Assembly (NCBI GenBank): GCA_025361145.1
Contig: JANYAV010000014.1
Span: 20,741-84,740, forward strand
Length of the DNA: 64,000 nucleotides
Source of the DNA: Dehalococcoidia bacterium
GTDB taxonomy: Bacteria; Chloroflexota; Dehalococcoidia; Dehalococcoidales; UBA3254
Reading direction: 5' to 3'
Shown: piece by piece, positions 26,787 to 35,877 of the stretch
Layout: each line of letters opens with the position of its first letter
Numbering within the stretch: the first letter of the stretch is position 1
The notes under the pieces: model-generated
Database searches by the model: none
Seen by the model: the letters and a program-made list of their open reading frames with translations, nothing else
What the model was told of the DNA's origin: nothing
Made by a program: the position numbers and the translations under genes

Positions 26787-28310
26787 TTGCAGAAGGTAAT
26801 AACCGATGACCTGAACTCCTTACTGGATATTCTACCTGAACACATACGTCGACCCTTAAGCGAGCAGCCAGATATCAGCGAACTGGTTGAAGTTATACTT
26901 GATCTGGGCAGAAAGCCTGAAGCCCGCTTTTTTAATCGTGAAATCACCATCATTCCTCAGGACATCTCCGAACTTGATCTGGAATATACTATTCATCGGG
27001 TAAGTGTTTTTGGTGCGGATAATCGTGCCGGCATCGAACGTACTCTTCACAGAATTTCTGCAATTCGCAATCGTAAAGGCACTGTGGTAGGTTTGACCTG
27101 TCGTGTGGGACGGGCTATCTATGGGACCATTAGCATCATTCAAGATCTGGTGGAATCCGGGAAGAGCGTTTTATTGATGGGTCGACCAGGTGTCGGGAAA
27201 ACTACCATGCTGCGTGAAATTGCCCGTGTATTGGCGGATGATATTAGAAAAAGGGTAGTAATCGTAGACACCTCTAATGAAATCGCAGGAGACGGGGATA
27301 TCCCTCATCCTGGCATAGGACGCGCGCGCCGTATGCAAGTGCCTACACCTTCTTTGCAACACGATGTAATGATTGAAGCAGTGGAAAACCATATGCCGCA
27401 GGTCATTGTGATAGATGAAATCGGTACAGAACTGGAAGCCCGGGCAGCTCGTACTATTGCTGAACGCGGGGTACAATTGATCGGTACCGCTCATGGTAAT
27501 ACTCTGGAGAATTTGGTAGTAAATCCCACTCTCTCCGATCTTATTGGTGGTATTCAAACTGTTACCCTAAGCGACGAAGAAGCGAAAAGGCGCGGCACTC
27601 AGAAGTCAATACTAGAACGCATGTCGCCACCAACTTTTAATATTTTGGTTGAAATACAGGAGAGGGACAAAGTAGCTGTCCACACCGACGTAACTGAAGC
27701 GGTAGATTCATTATTACGGGGGCAACCTCTGGATAGTGAAATTCGCTGGCAAGACGAAAAAGGTGAACTACAAATCGCCAAAGAAAAACCGGCTGGATTG
27801 GAGACAACTACAGCGCCTAAAGCTAAAAAGATTAAAGAAGATAAAAAACCCCGTCTATACCTTTTCGGTGTAAATAAGAGCAGATTGGAACAAATTGCCA
27901 AAGAGATGCATTTGGTGCTGGATATAGTAAGCAACGCCAACATGTCCAATATTTTTATTACATCCAAGGCCTATTATCGAAACCGTCCACAGAAGATCCA
28001 GGATGCTGAGGCGGCCAACATCCCTATCCATGTATTAAAGAGCAATGCTCCTAACCAGATACGACAACTGCTTGATTCGATCTATACTACTGATGGTCAA
28101 AAAGACCCGGTATCCGAGGCTATGCAAGAGGTTCAAACCGCTATAAATCAAGTGATGAAAGGAGATCCGGTGGTGGAACTCAGACCGCAAGGAGCCTATA
28201 TACGCCGTTTACAGCACCTGGTGGCAGAACAAAACAATTATTTTTCAGATAGTACCGGCAAAGAAACGGATCGGCATGTCAGAATTTATCGTCGTGGAAT
28301 GAAGGGTTAG
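26787..28310 (+). CDS. SpoIIIAA/Ycf45-like AAA ATPase with R3H domain
   Basis: A 507-residue P-loop ATPase related to SpoIIIAA and chloroplast Ycf45. Walker A is [11 protein letters not shown] (about residue 131) and Walker B is VIVIDEIG, followed by an AHG sensor segment. A lysine-rich linker leads to a C-terminal R3H single-stranded nucleic-acid-binding domain, recognisable from [13 protein letters not shown] and the DRHVRIYRR end. A role in nucleic-acid handling is likely, but the target is unknown. The TTG start follows GGGGG. Its stop is one base from the start of tmk, so the two are cotranscribed. Confidence 0.85.
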   Translation: MQKVITDDLNSLLDILPEHIRRPLSEQPDISELVEVILDLGRKPEARFFNREITIIPQDISELDLEYTIHRVSVFGADNRAGIERTLHRISAIRNRKGTVVGLTCRVGRAIYGTISIIQDLVESGKSVLLMGRPGVGKTTMLREIARVLADDIRKRVVIVDTSNEIAGDGDIPHPGIGRARRMQVPTPSLQHDVMIEAVENHMPQVIVIDEIGTELEARAARTIAERGVQLIGTAHGNTLENLVVNPTLSDLIGGIQTVTLSDEEAKRRGTQKSILERMSPPTFNILVEIQERDKVAVHTDVTEAVDSLLRGQPLDSEIRWQDEKGELQIAKEKPAGLETTTAPKAKKIKEDKKPRLYLFGVNKSRLEQIAKEMHLVLDIVSNANMSNIFITSKAYYRNRPQKIQDAEAANIPIHVLKSNAPNQIRQLLDSIYTTDGQKDPVSEAMQEVQTAINQVMKGDPVVELRPQGAYIRRLQHLVAEQNNYFSDSTGKETDRHVRIYRRGMKG

Positions 28311-28311
28311 G

Positions 28312-28932
28312 ATGAAACTATTTGTCACGTTTGAGGGTGGCGAAGGTTGCGGGAAAACCTTGCAGTCCAAAAATCTTTACCTTAAGATGGTAAAACTGGC
28401 GATGCCGGCGATATTAATTCATGAACCTGGAGGTACTCCTCTGGGAGAAAAAATACGTCATTTATTGAAAAAGTCATGCGATATCCCGATATCCTCACTG
28501 AGTGAACTTTTGCTCTTCAATGCATCGCGCAGTCAAATTGTTGCGGATGTAATTTTACCCGCATTAGAAGAAGAGAAAATAGTTATTTGCGATAGGTTTT
28601 CTGATTCCACTGTAGCTTATCAAAGTTTCGCCCGAGGCTTAGATATTAGCACTGTTGAGCACGTGAACGGTATAGCCTGCCAGGGAGTGATACCAGATGT
28701 CACTTTTCTGCTGGATGTACCCCCAGAGATTGGTTTAGCGCGTAAGAGGGCCGGTGCTAATGACCGATTCGAACAAGAAGATTTGGATTTTCATCACAGG
28801 GTTAGGGAAGGATTTCTCAAAATGGCAAAACAACGCCCACGCCGCTGGGTTATTATAGATGCCACATTACCTGTAAAAGAAATTAGGGAAATAATCTGGA
28901 AGCGGGTGAGCCGAGAAATAGAAAAGGCCTGA
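28312..28932 (+). CDS. tmk: Thymidylate kinase
   Basis: Phosphorylates dTMP to dTDP. Walker A is EGGEGCGKT at residues 8-16. The CDRFSDSTVAYQ motif binds the nucleotide, and the LID region has RKRAGANDRFEQE. The 206 residues are full length. It is coupled to the R3H ATPase gene. Its last codons form the 5' arm of a terminator hairpin, so coding sequence and termination signal overlap. Confidence 0.95.
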   Translation: MKLFVTFEGGEGCGKTLQSKNLYLKMVKLAMPAILIHEPGGTPLGEKIRHLLKKSCDIPISSLSELLLFNASRSQIVADVILPALEEEKIVICDRFSDSTVAYQSFARGLDISTVEHVNGIACQGVIPDVTFLLDVPPEIGLARKRAGANDRFEQEDLDFHHRVREGFLKMAKQRPRRWVIIDATLPVKEIREIIWKRVSREIEKA

Positions 28933-28957
28933 ACTTAACAAGTTCAGGCCTTTTATT
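28922..28957. terminator. Bidirectional terminator between tmk and a membrane-protein gene
   Basis: A 15-bp perfect stem (28922-28936 with 28940-28954) has a three-base AAC loop and A/T runs on both sides. It overlaps the tmk stop codon and serves the convergent gene at 28972-29358 as well. Confidence 0.88.
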
Positions 28958-28971
28958 AATAAAGTAAAATA

Positions 28972-29358
28972 TTACTTGGGTTGATCTTTCTTTTCTTCGG
29001 TCGATTGAGCCGGAGCGGGCTTGGCATATTTCTCTGCTAAATTTCCAACAACAGGAAGTTTAAGCATTTCTCCCTTATAAGCTTTATACATCAATATTAT
29101 CCAGAGAATAAAAACGATTACACCCAAAATCCCCATAATTATGCCGCCAAGTATGGGTATCCAGCCAATTATTATCCAAAGTATGGTATAGGCACCAGAG
29201 AGAAAAATTGATTGCCAGGCATGGAAACGGACAGTTTTATTTTCCTTTTCAATTAGCAGAAATATTATTCCTGTGATCCAGCCAAATAAGTAGCATAACA
29301 AACTTGCCACATTTTCCTGCAGACCGCTGCTTGTCTTTTTTACAGGTTGTTCACTCAT
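28972..29358 (-). CDS. DUF4870/Tic20-like membrane protein
   Basis: A 128-residue protein with the pattern of the DUF4870 family: NVASLLCYLFGWITGIIFLLIE, then VRFHAWQSIFLSG, then a long hydrophobic segment and a soluble charged tail (residues 105-128, rich in Lys, Pro and Glu). Three or four membrane helices are predicted. AAGGAGAA lies before the ATG. These proteins are widespread and of unknown role. Confidence 0.82.
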   Translation of the reverse strand: MSEQPVKKTSSGLQENVASLLCYLFGWITGIIFLLIEKENKTVRFHAWQSIFLSGAYTILWIIIGWIPILGGIIMGILGVIVFILWIILMYKAYKGEMLKLPVVGNLAEKYAKPAPAQSTEEKKDQPK

Positions 29359-29506
29359 TTTTTCTCCTTATACTTATAAGATAAAGTTAGTTGAGTTTAT
29401 CTTTTAGCGAGGCGATTGTCAAGATGCAAAGTTTAATTGGCAGGTATTATCCAGGAAACCATTAAAAAGGAATAACAAAATAATAAAGTGGATAAAGAAG
29501 GGGCTT

Positions 29507-29580
29507 TGGCTGCCGATCCAGGGCTCGAACCTGGGCATACGGATTCAAAGTCCGCTGTGCTACCACTACACAAATCGGCA
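29507..29580 (-). tRNA. tRNA-Gln (TTG)
   Basis: A 74-base cloverleaf read on the reverse strand. Acceptor TGCCGAT pairs with ATCGGCA, the anticodon loop CTTTGAA gives anticodon TTG, the T loop TTCGAGC is normal, and 3' CCA is encoded after a G discriminator. Confidence 0.95.
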
Positions 29581-29591
29581 ATCAGCAATAC

Positions 29592-29677
29592 TGCCGAAGG
29601 TCGGGGTCGAACCGACATGAGAGTTGCCTCCCAATGGTTTTTGAGACCATCGCGTCTGCCTATTCCGCCACTCCGGC
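29592..29677 (-). tRNA. tRNA-Leu (CAA)
   Basis: An 86-base tRNA with a long variable arm. Acceptor GCCGGAG pairs with CTTCGGC, the anticodon stem is ATGGT/ACCAT, and loop CTCAAAA gives anticodon CAA. CCA is not encoded. Confidence 0.93.
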
Positions 29678-29691
29678 CCGAAAACTCGATT

Positions 29692-29766
29692 TGGAGCGGA
29701 AGACGAGGCTCGAACTCGCGACCTCCTCCTTGGCAAGGAGGCATTCTACCACTGAACTACTTCCGC
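29692..29766 (-). tRNA. tRNA-Gly (GCC)
   Basis: A 75-base cloverleaf. Acceptor GCGGAAG/CTTCCGC, anticodon stem CCTCC/GGAGG, loop TTGCCAA giving GCC, T loop TTCGAGC, and encoded CCA after a T discriminator. Confidence 0.96.
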
Positions 29767-29774
29767 GTGAAAAG

Positions 29775-29847
<73 letters not shown>

Positions 29848-29859
29848 ATTACGCATAGA

Positions 29860-29888
29860 ATTATACCAATTATGCAGGCTGAACGCAA
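29860..29888 (-). promoter_or_regulatory. Promoter of the tRNA operon
   Basis: On the reverse strand, TTGCGT (29888-29883), a 17-base spacer and TATAAT (29865-29860). The expected start lies about six bases before tRNA-Phe. The four tRNAs follow in the order Phe, Gly, Leu, Gln. Confidence 0.65.
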
Positions 29889-30023
29889 CCTGAGCCGTAT
29901 CAAGCGACCTGAGATTGTAATATTTATGTATTGATCAAGCCTCTATGGTCGGTTTTATGAAGATAGCGGGGAATAACAACTGTTGTGAAGGTTTATTATC
30001 AAGAAGAATAGACTGTCCAAGTT

Positions 30024-30272
30024 TTACTTATTGATTAATTCCACCTCAGTTGCCCCATAACCACCGCTCCAGCGATCTGCCTGGTGATAAGATTTAACCA
30101 GCGCATGTGTGGAAAGATAGCGGCCGACTTCTTGTTTTAATACGCCGGTACCTTTGCCGTGGACGATTAGAGCATAATGCAACCCTGCGGAGTATATATC
30201 ATGCAGGAAATCATCTATTTTGGGCAGAGCCTCATCCACTGTCATCCGATGTAAATCCAGTTCCGGTCCCAT
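30024..30272 (-). CDS. Stand-alone Smr-domain protein
   Basis: An 82-residue Smr (small MutS-related) domain with the family's N-terminal LDLHRMTVDEAL and the core HGKGTGVLKQ motif. Smr domains act as endonucleases on DNA or RNA. This copy has no MutS2 part. The ATG at 30272 puts its first 41 bases inside the 3' end of the CinA-Nudix gene in another frame. Strong overlap suggests cotranslation. No separate ribosome site is clear. Confidence 0.82.
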   Translation of the reverse strand: MGPELDLHRMTVDEALPKIDDFLHDIYSAGLHYALIVHGKGTGVLKQEVGRYLSTHALVKSYHQADRWSGGYGATEVELINK

Positions 30273-31185
30273 CCAGCCCCCTTTCCGGCATTACCGAGAT
30301 TAATGCTTCTTCCAAGCCAGGCACAATATCAAAATTGCCTATAACCGCCGGGTCTATCCACTTAGATTCGGTGTGTTCCCAATCTATTTTAATGGCATCC
30401 AGACGAGAAACCTTAAAGAGATAAGGGTGCACAATCCAGCGTGTTTTGATAGATATATCCACGATTTCAAGTGGCTGTCCCTTAACCACCATGCGAGCCT
30501 CTTTTTTAGTGAGACCGGTTTCCTCTCGAATTTCAAGCCAAGCCTGCTCGTCGGCAGGCCGGTCCATATAGCCACTGACAGTGCCCCACATATTTTTGTA
30601 GGAGCTTACCTTGTTTGAGCGTTTTAGTAACAGGATGCGATTATTAGCGCTCAAAAAACAGGTAACGACTTGTTTGATCTTAATATTCTCAGTATTGGCC
30701 CGGGGGCGTCCGTAATCCGTTAAATATTCCTTAAGCCAATTCAAACCTGCAGTCGCGGCCATTTGCTGGTTTTGCTGCCGGCTACCGGTAAAGATATGTT
30801 TACGATTGAAAGAGCCCTCTTTAGAAGCTAAGCCAAGATAAAATAACCCAAGCGGCTTATTTGGGGTAGCTCCGGCGGGTCCGGCAATTCCTGTATCAGA
30901 AATACAGACATCGCAACCCAGGACACGACGTCCGTTATTGGCCATCTGTTCAGCAACCTGGGGGCTCACGGCACCATATTGTTCAAGGGTTTCAGATTTT
31001 ATCCCCACCAAGCTAATTTTGACGCTATTGTTATAAGAAACGATAGATCCTTTATAATATTCCGAGCTGCCTGTAACTGAGGTTATCAGGTGGGCAATCA
31101 GACCGCCGGTGGCAGACTCTACAGTCCCCAAGGTTAGATGATGTTTATTAAGCAGGATACCGATTTCCTTCGCAGTGTTTTCCAT
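30232..31185 (-). CDS. Fusion of a CinA/PncC nicotinamide-nucleotide amidase domain and a Nudix hydrolase
   Basis: Residues 1-155 match the CinA C-terminal domain (PncC), which deamidates NMN: TVESATGGLIAHLIT, SYNNSVKISLV, SDTGIAGPAGATPNKP. Residues 168-300 are a Nudix hydrolase with LLKRS, WGTVSGYMDRP and the helix WLEIREETGL. The Nudix box keeps the key glutamates EI-REE but is two residues shorter than Gx5Ex7REUxEExGU and has Leu for the first Arg. Joining the two could clean up pyridine or other nucleotides. It overlaps the radical SAM stop by one base and the Smr start by 41 bases. Confidence 0.85.
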   Translation of the reverse strand: MENTAKEIGILLNKHHLTLGTVESATGGLIAHLITSVTGSSEYYKGSIVSYNNSVKISLVGIKSETLEQYGAVSPQVAEQMANNGRRVLGCDVCISDTGIAGPAGATPNKPLGLFYLGLASKEGSFNRKHIFTGSRQQNQQMAATAGLNWLKEYLTDYGRPRANTENIKIKQVVTCFLSANNRILLLKRSNKVSSYKNMWGTVSGYMDRPADEQAWLEIREETGLTKKEARMVVKGQPLEIVDISIKTRWIVHPYLFKVSRLDAIKIDWEHTESKWIDPAVIGNFDIVPGLEEALISVMPERGLDGTGTGFTSDDSG

Positions 31186-32321
31186 TATATGAAATCTTCC
31201 ATCAGTTTGAAGATAACCTTAGGGTCTAATTTTTTATCTGTCTGATTCAATTTAAATTTAATCTGTTCTACCAATTCATGTCGCTGGGAATCTTCCAGAT
31301 CAATCAGGTTCTTATAAAGGCCAACTCGGCGACCCACCATAAAATTGGCTTTTTCAGATATATTCAGAGACTCAAACCTATCTATTATGGCAATGAATTT
31401 ATTCCTATCTTGGGGAAGCTTGCCGTCCAGCTCAGGCAGTAGATTAGAAACATGGTCACTAACTAAATTTGAATTGACATTCAATTTCTCGATAAAAAGG
31501 CGTTCTTCCCTAATAATCTCCTCATCAGTGGCACGAATAAAACTGCCTTTCTCAATATCCAGCCTAAGCGGCACCTGATTATTGACAGTTAGTGTACGCA
31601 TGCGGATAAATTCAGGATTGATTTCATTTAAGGCAGAAGCCGTATATTTAGCATGCTGGATGGAAAGGTCCTTACCCCCCAAACCAAGGATAACATATTC
31701 ACTAAGAGAGATACCGGATTCGACTACTTTACGCCCAGCTTTTATATGCATTTCGGCGGTTTCGCCTTTATTCATAAACTCTAGAATGGGATCGTAACCT
31801 GATTCCAGGCCTATATTTAAACGCGAAAGACCAGCCTGTCTGAGCTGCAATAACTCAACCGGTTTCTTCTTGATAACGGTCTGAGAACGAGCATAACTGG
31901 TGATTCTTTTAGCTCTAGGGAAAGAGGTTTTTAGGTTTACCAGCACCTGCCCCAGATCTTCAGTTTTCAAGATAAGACCATTCGAGTCCTGTAGAAAAAT
32001 ATTCTCTCCTCCGCCCAGCAGCCACAAAGCCACGTTACGGAAAGATTCGTTAGGCGGATCTTTGAGTACCATACCGATTACTTTCTGCATACCGCCGGAT
32101 TGTCCGGCTTTAATAGTGATCTCCATTATCCGGTCGCGCAGAATTTTGGCGACAGCGATGTCTCGTTTTATATCTTGCAGAGAACGGATTTCAAATTTAT
32201 GGCCTTTATAAGCATTGCAGAATTTGCATTTGTTCCAATCACAATTGCGGGTAACGCGGATAAGCAGCGAGTTTGACTCGTTTGGCGGTCTAATCGGCCC
32301 AATTTCAAAAGAATATGCCAT
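31185..32321 (-). CDS. Radical SAM protein
   Basis: A 378-residue radical SAM enzyme. The cluster motif is CDWNKCKFC (Cys27, Cys32, Cys35), spaced CX4CX2C rather than the common CX3CX2C, a variant shared by a subgroup with a TR(N/G)CxWNxCxFC sequence. SAM-binding and barrel segments follow (LLGGGENIFLQDSN, RLNIGLESG, LGLGGKD). There is no B12-binding or SPASM domain that I can see. It heads an operon with CinA-Nudix and Smr. Substrate is unknown. Confidence 0.85.
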   Translation of the reverse strand: MAYSFEIGPIRPPNESNSLLIRVTRNCDWNKCKFCNAYKGHKFEIRSLQDIKRDIAVAKILRDRIMEITIKAGQSGGMQKVIGMVLKDPPNESFRNVALWLLGGGENIFLQDSNGLILKTEDLGQVLVNLKTSFPRAKRITSYARSQTVIKKKPVELLQLRQAGLSRLNIGLESGYDPILEFMNKGETAEMHIKAGRKVVESGISLSEYVILGLGGKDLSIQHAKYTASALNEINPEFIRMRTLTVNNQVPLRLDIEKGSFIRATDEEIIREERLFIEKLNVNSNLVSDHVSNLLPELDGKLPQDRNKFIAIIDRFESLNISEKANFMVGRRVGLYKNLIDLEDSQRHELVEQIKFKLNQTDKKLDPKVIFKLMEDFI

Positions 32322-32489
32322 TTACTTTTTATCTATTCCTTAAAGTTCGAATAGGCCATTCATAGAATATCTGAGCGTTCAGTCTAATTATGCTGAATAT
32401 ATACTATTTATAGAAAGCGTACTTAACCATTGGATTGATTATAAAATAGCAGACAGATAAAATAAAGGATGAAATATGGAAAGATAAAC

Positions 32490-32558
32490 TCATTTCCAAA
32501 TTCCACATTGAAATTTGGAGATTAAATTCCAAATTCCGATAGTTCAGTTCCAAATAGG
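32490..32558 (+). repeat. Low-complexity TTCCAAATTCC spacer
   Basis: Near copies of TTCCAAATTCC occur near 32499, 32526 and 32547 (the last truncated) in the 243-base spacer between the radical SAM gene and a divergent DUF167 gene. No gene is seen in this spacer. Confidence 0.5.
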
Positions 32559-32564
32559 TGAAAA

Positions 32565-32855
32565 ATGTCCACCAAAATAACCAGGTTATCTATTAAAGTT
32601 CAACCCAATGCGGGACACAATCAGGTGGTTGATTTTAATAATAATGTCTGGAAAGTAAAAATTGCTGCTCCTCCTGATAAAGGCAAGGCAAACAAGGAAA
32701 TGATCGAATTTTTAAGTGACGTACTGAGATTGCGTAAAGACGATATAACTATTTTGAAAGGTGAAACCTCACATAATAAATTAGTAGTGATTATCGGCCT
32801 AAATCCGGAAGAAGTGAACAGCCTACTTAAAGCAATTTGCAACAAAGACCGATGA
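32565..32855 (+). CDS. DUF167 (YggU-family) protein
   Basis: A 96-residue protein of the small DUF167 family. It carries the usual LSIKVQPNAGHNQV start, the central VKIAAPPDKGKANKEMIEFL motif and a final KLVVIIGL strand. Structure is known for the family but function is not. AGGTG precedes the ATG. It converges with comEC, seven bases away. Confidence 0.88.
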   Translation: MSTKITRLSIKVQPNAGHNQVVDFNNNVWKVKIAAPPDKGKANKEMIEFLSDVLRLRKDDITILKGETSHNKLVVIIGLNPEEVNSLLKAICNKDR

Positions 32856-32861
32856 TTCTCG

Positions 32862-35276
32862 CTAAATCTTCCTCGCTGTTTTCACCCTAAAAGTTGAACT
32901 TTTATCATCTATCACGAATGTAATTGTGCCATCTAAGTCAGTGCGGTAGATTGTTTTAATGCCTGCCTCATGTATCCTTGCCAGAACAGATTGATCAGGA
33001 TGACCAAATTGGTTATTTGCACCAACAGATATAACCGCTATCGCAGGATTGGTTACCATTAAAAATGAAGCTGATGAAGATGTGGCTGAACCATGATGAG
33101 CTATCTTTAATATATCCGTATTTTTAACTAAGCGTTCGCGTAAAAGCAATGATTCAGTTTTACTACCAATATCGGAAGTTAGAAAAATACTATGGTCGCC
33201 ATAAGTTAAGAGCATAACGAGAGAACAATCATCGATTTCAACAGAGGATTCTGTGTAAATATTATCAGAAGGATTAAGAATATTCAGTAGTGCCCCGTTG
33301 CTTAACATAAACTGTTGCCCACTTTTCGCGATAAGGTATTCTATTTTATTTTCCACCGCTCTTTGCAGGAATTCTTGATAAGAGGGCAAATCAGAAGATA
33401 AAGGAGACGCCAAAATTTTTCCGATTTGGTACCTTTTCATAACCTCCAGCAAACCAGTAAGATGATCGAGGTGGGGATGGGAAAGAATAAGCAGATCTAT
33501 CTTACGTTCCCAGAAGGGCAACAACTTACCCAGTTCTTGACAAACGGTCTGTCCACTGGGTCCGCCATCAATTAAAATATTCTGTCCATTAGCTTGAATT
33601 AATATGGCATCCCCTTCGCCTACATCCAAGAAACTTACCTGAAGGTTATTTTCAGGCAAACTAGTGCAGGCTAATGACGTCAAAATCGTAATAATCAGCA
33701 AAGGCGGAATAATATATTTAGACCTCGAACCAATAATTTCTCCAACTGAATTGCTCCAATTGGAAAGGTTAAACTTGATTGTGCCAAACAACGCATGGAG
33801 TTTATTAAGGGCTGTTTTAAGGTTGATGAATAGTAAAAACAAAACATAATAAAGCCAGATAAATCTATAATCAAATGGATTATTCTTAATGAAAGCCGAG
33901 GGAAGGGCGGCAAAGGAAACGGCTATTACGATCATATACGAAAGGAACAGCCAGGCAACCCAGCCTATCGCCTGGGCAATTGCCAGGTTGAAAAGACCCA
34001 CGAAAGCGGTCAGCGATCCGAATATAATAATCGGAGTTAACGCTGGAGAAATGAGGAAAGTAGTTACAGGGCCGACAAGTGATATAATCCCGAATGTATA
34101 GGAACTGATGGGCCAAACAGCAATGACAGCGCCCAGTGAAACGCTAAAACTGTCCGTGATGGCAGTTAAGGGCTTAGCCCAGGAACTTTCTTCTCCCAAA
34201 CCAGCATAAACGGCCTTTCGTCCAATCTCGGTAAAGTAGGGAGTGATAAATATCAGACCGACCATAGCCATAAAACTCAATTGAAATGAAAGATTGAACA
34301 AGACTTGAGGTGAAAAAGCTACCATGATGGCGGCACTGAAAGCCAGAGTAGGAAAAGCATTTTTTTGCCGGCCCAGTATTTCAGCAATAAGAAAAATACT
34401 GGCCATAATAGCGCTACGAATAACTGGGGCTTGTAAACCGGTCAAAACGGCGTAAAACCAGATAATGCACAGAGTAAGCCAGACATAGATAAAATATCGG
34501 CGCCCGCAAAACAAGAGCGTTAATGATAGCAACAATCCAGCAACAATAGTTAAATTAAGACCTGAAATTGCCAATAAATGAGTGGTTCCTGATTCAGAGA
34601 GTTCTGCTCTGAGCTCCTGAGAAATATTACTGCGAATACCTAATACAATACCCTGGCAGAGGGAAGCCTGAGGCTCGGGCAAAGATGCTGCCAGGGATTG
34701 TGATAGATTTTCGCGCAGGTCGAAAAGCCATGTCATCCCTGTTGACCCTGCGCCCCTATCGATTATTTTATAGTCCATTACCTGGACGATAGAATAGATA
34801 CCCTCTCCTGCCAGATAAGCCGCATAATTGAAGTTCCCGAAAGTAGGAGGCTCCTCTAAAACAATTTGTCCAATAATAACATCCCCGTATTTAAGGTTTG
34901 AATTGGAGTAAGTAGTGTAAAGGACTTTACCATAAACAGAATGATGGTTAATTTCCTGGATGGATATAACCAATTGATTTTTATTGTCTTGCTTTTCCGG
35001 TGCTTCAGCGATAATTCCATTAAAATCAAGGGGGCCAAGGTGGTTATAAATCTTGATTGAGTTATATGTATGACTCAAGGTGGGAGACAACCAAGCTCCA
35101 GAGAATAAGAATAAAAGAACAAGTGCCAATAAAATAAGGTGTTTTCGGTGGTTCTTGAGACCGAAAATCAGTGGCACAGGTAAAACAGCACTCAAAATAA
35201 GAGCAGCAGGAATACAAAACTGACTGCCCAGCCAGATTCCAGCAATCCAGGCGCAACTGATGCCTATAAGCAGCAT
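32862..35276 (-). CDS. comEC: ComEC/Rec2 DNA-internalisation channel protein
   Basis: An 804-residue polytopic membrane protein that would pass single-stranded DNA into the cell. The N-terminal part carries an OB-like external region, then the Competence domain with about ten helices (HLLAISGLNLTI, GLQAPVIRSAIMA). The C-terminal 260 residues form a metallo-beta-lactamase-like domain with LSHPHLDHLTG, IDGGPSGQ and IAHHGSATSS, a presumed nuclease. It is full length and lies 14 bases after comEA on the reverse strand. Confidence 0.93.
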   Translation of the reverse strand: MLLIGISCAWIAGIWLGSQFCIPAALILSAVLPVPLIFGLKNHRKHLILLALVLLFLFSGAWLSPTLSHTYNSIKIYNHLGPLDFNGIIAEAPEKQDNKNQLVISIQEINHHSVYGKVLYTTYSNSNLKYGDVIIGQIVLEEPPTFGNFNYAAYLAGEGIYSIVQVMDYKIIDRGAGSTGMTWLFDLRENLSQSLAASLPEPQASLCQGIVLGIRSNISQELRAELSESGTTHLLAISGLNLTIVAGLLLSLTLLFCGRRYFIYVWLTLCIIWFYAVLTGLQAPVIRSAIMASIFLIAEILGRQKNAFPTLAFSAAIMVAFSPQVLFNLSFQLSFMAMVGLIFITPYFTEIGRKAVYAGLGEESSWAKPLTAITDSFSVSLGAVIAVWPISSYTFGIISLVGPVTTFLISPALTPIIIFGSLTAFVGLFNLAIAQAIGWVAWLFLSYMIVIAVSFAALPSAFIKNNPFDYRFIWLYYVLFLLFINLKTALNKLHALFGTIKFNLSNWSNSVGEIIGSRSKYIIPPLLIITILTSLACTSLPENNLQVSFLDVGEGDAILIQANGQNILIDGGPSGQTVCQELGKLLPFWERKIDLLILSHPHLDHLTGLLEVMKRYQIGKILASPLSSDLPSYQEFLQRAVENKIEYLIAKSGQQFMLSNGALLNILNPSDNIYTESSVEIDDCSLVMLLTYGDHSIFLTSDIGSKTESLLLRERLVKNTDILKIAHHGSATSSSASFLMVTNPAIAVISVGANNQFGHPDQSVLARIHEAGIKTIYRTDLDGTITFVIDDKSSTFRVKTARKI

Positions 35277-35290
35277 GTTTTTTGTCCTGT

Positions 35291-35803
35291 TTATTCGGAA
35301 ATAGTAATAAAGCCCTTGATCTTATCAAAAATAGATTGGCTTAAACCCGGAACATTCATTATTTCCTCAATATTCCTGAAAGGCCCATTTTGAGTGCGAA
35401 AGTCGACGATATCTTGAGCTCGCACATCTCCTATACCGGGTAAAGCTTTGAGCAGCCATATATCCGCCCGGTTAATATCTATTTTTTGAGAAATGGGCAA
35501 GTCGCCTGTTGGAGAAACAATGATTTTAATAGTGGATGAGTCGGCGTTTTGCTTAAATCCGCCGGCAGAATCTATAAGATCGCTGAGAGTATCATCAGCT
35601 AGTAGGGGAAAGGAACCGGGATTTGCTACCGAGCCTTCAATAATGACCTTGTTAGAAACAATTGTGTGGTTTTCTGGTGATAAAAGGATGATTTCCTGCC
35701 CTTTATCCCGGCCCAGCCAGATCACCAAAGAACCCACAAGGATAATCAATATGAGGACGCCGGTAGCCAGTAACCAGAGGCGGTTCAGCTTATCTGGGGT
35801 CAT
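35291..35803 (-). CDS. comEA: ComEA-like DNA receptor with SLBB and helix-hairpin-helix domains
   Basis: A 170-residue protein: an N-terminal membrane anchor (residues 9-30), an SLBB-like domain (about 50-85, GSVANPGSFPL) and a double helix-hairpin-helix (INRADIWLLKALPGIGDVRAQDIVDFR, then NVPGLSQSIFDKI). It binds incoming double-stranded DNA at the membrane surface and hands it to ComEC, encoded immediately downstream. Together they suggest natural competence; pilus genes are not in the window. Confidence 0.92.
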   Translation of the reverse strand: MTPDKLNRLWLLATGVLILIILVGSLVIWLGRDKGQEIILLSPENHTIVSNKVIIEGSVANPGSFPLLADDTLSDLIDSAGGFKQNADSSTIKIIVSPTGDLPISQKIDINRADIWLLKALPGIGDVRAQDIVDFRTQNGPFRNIEEIMNVPGLSQSIFDKIKGFITISE

Positions 35804-35877
35804 TTATAAACCTCCAGTTTTACGCTTCTAAGTAAAAACAAGAAACCCAGCTGCCGAAATTGGGCAATAAAGAATAT

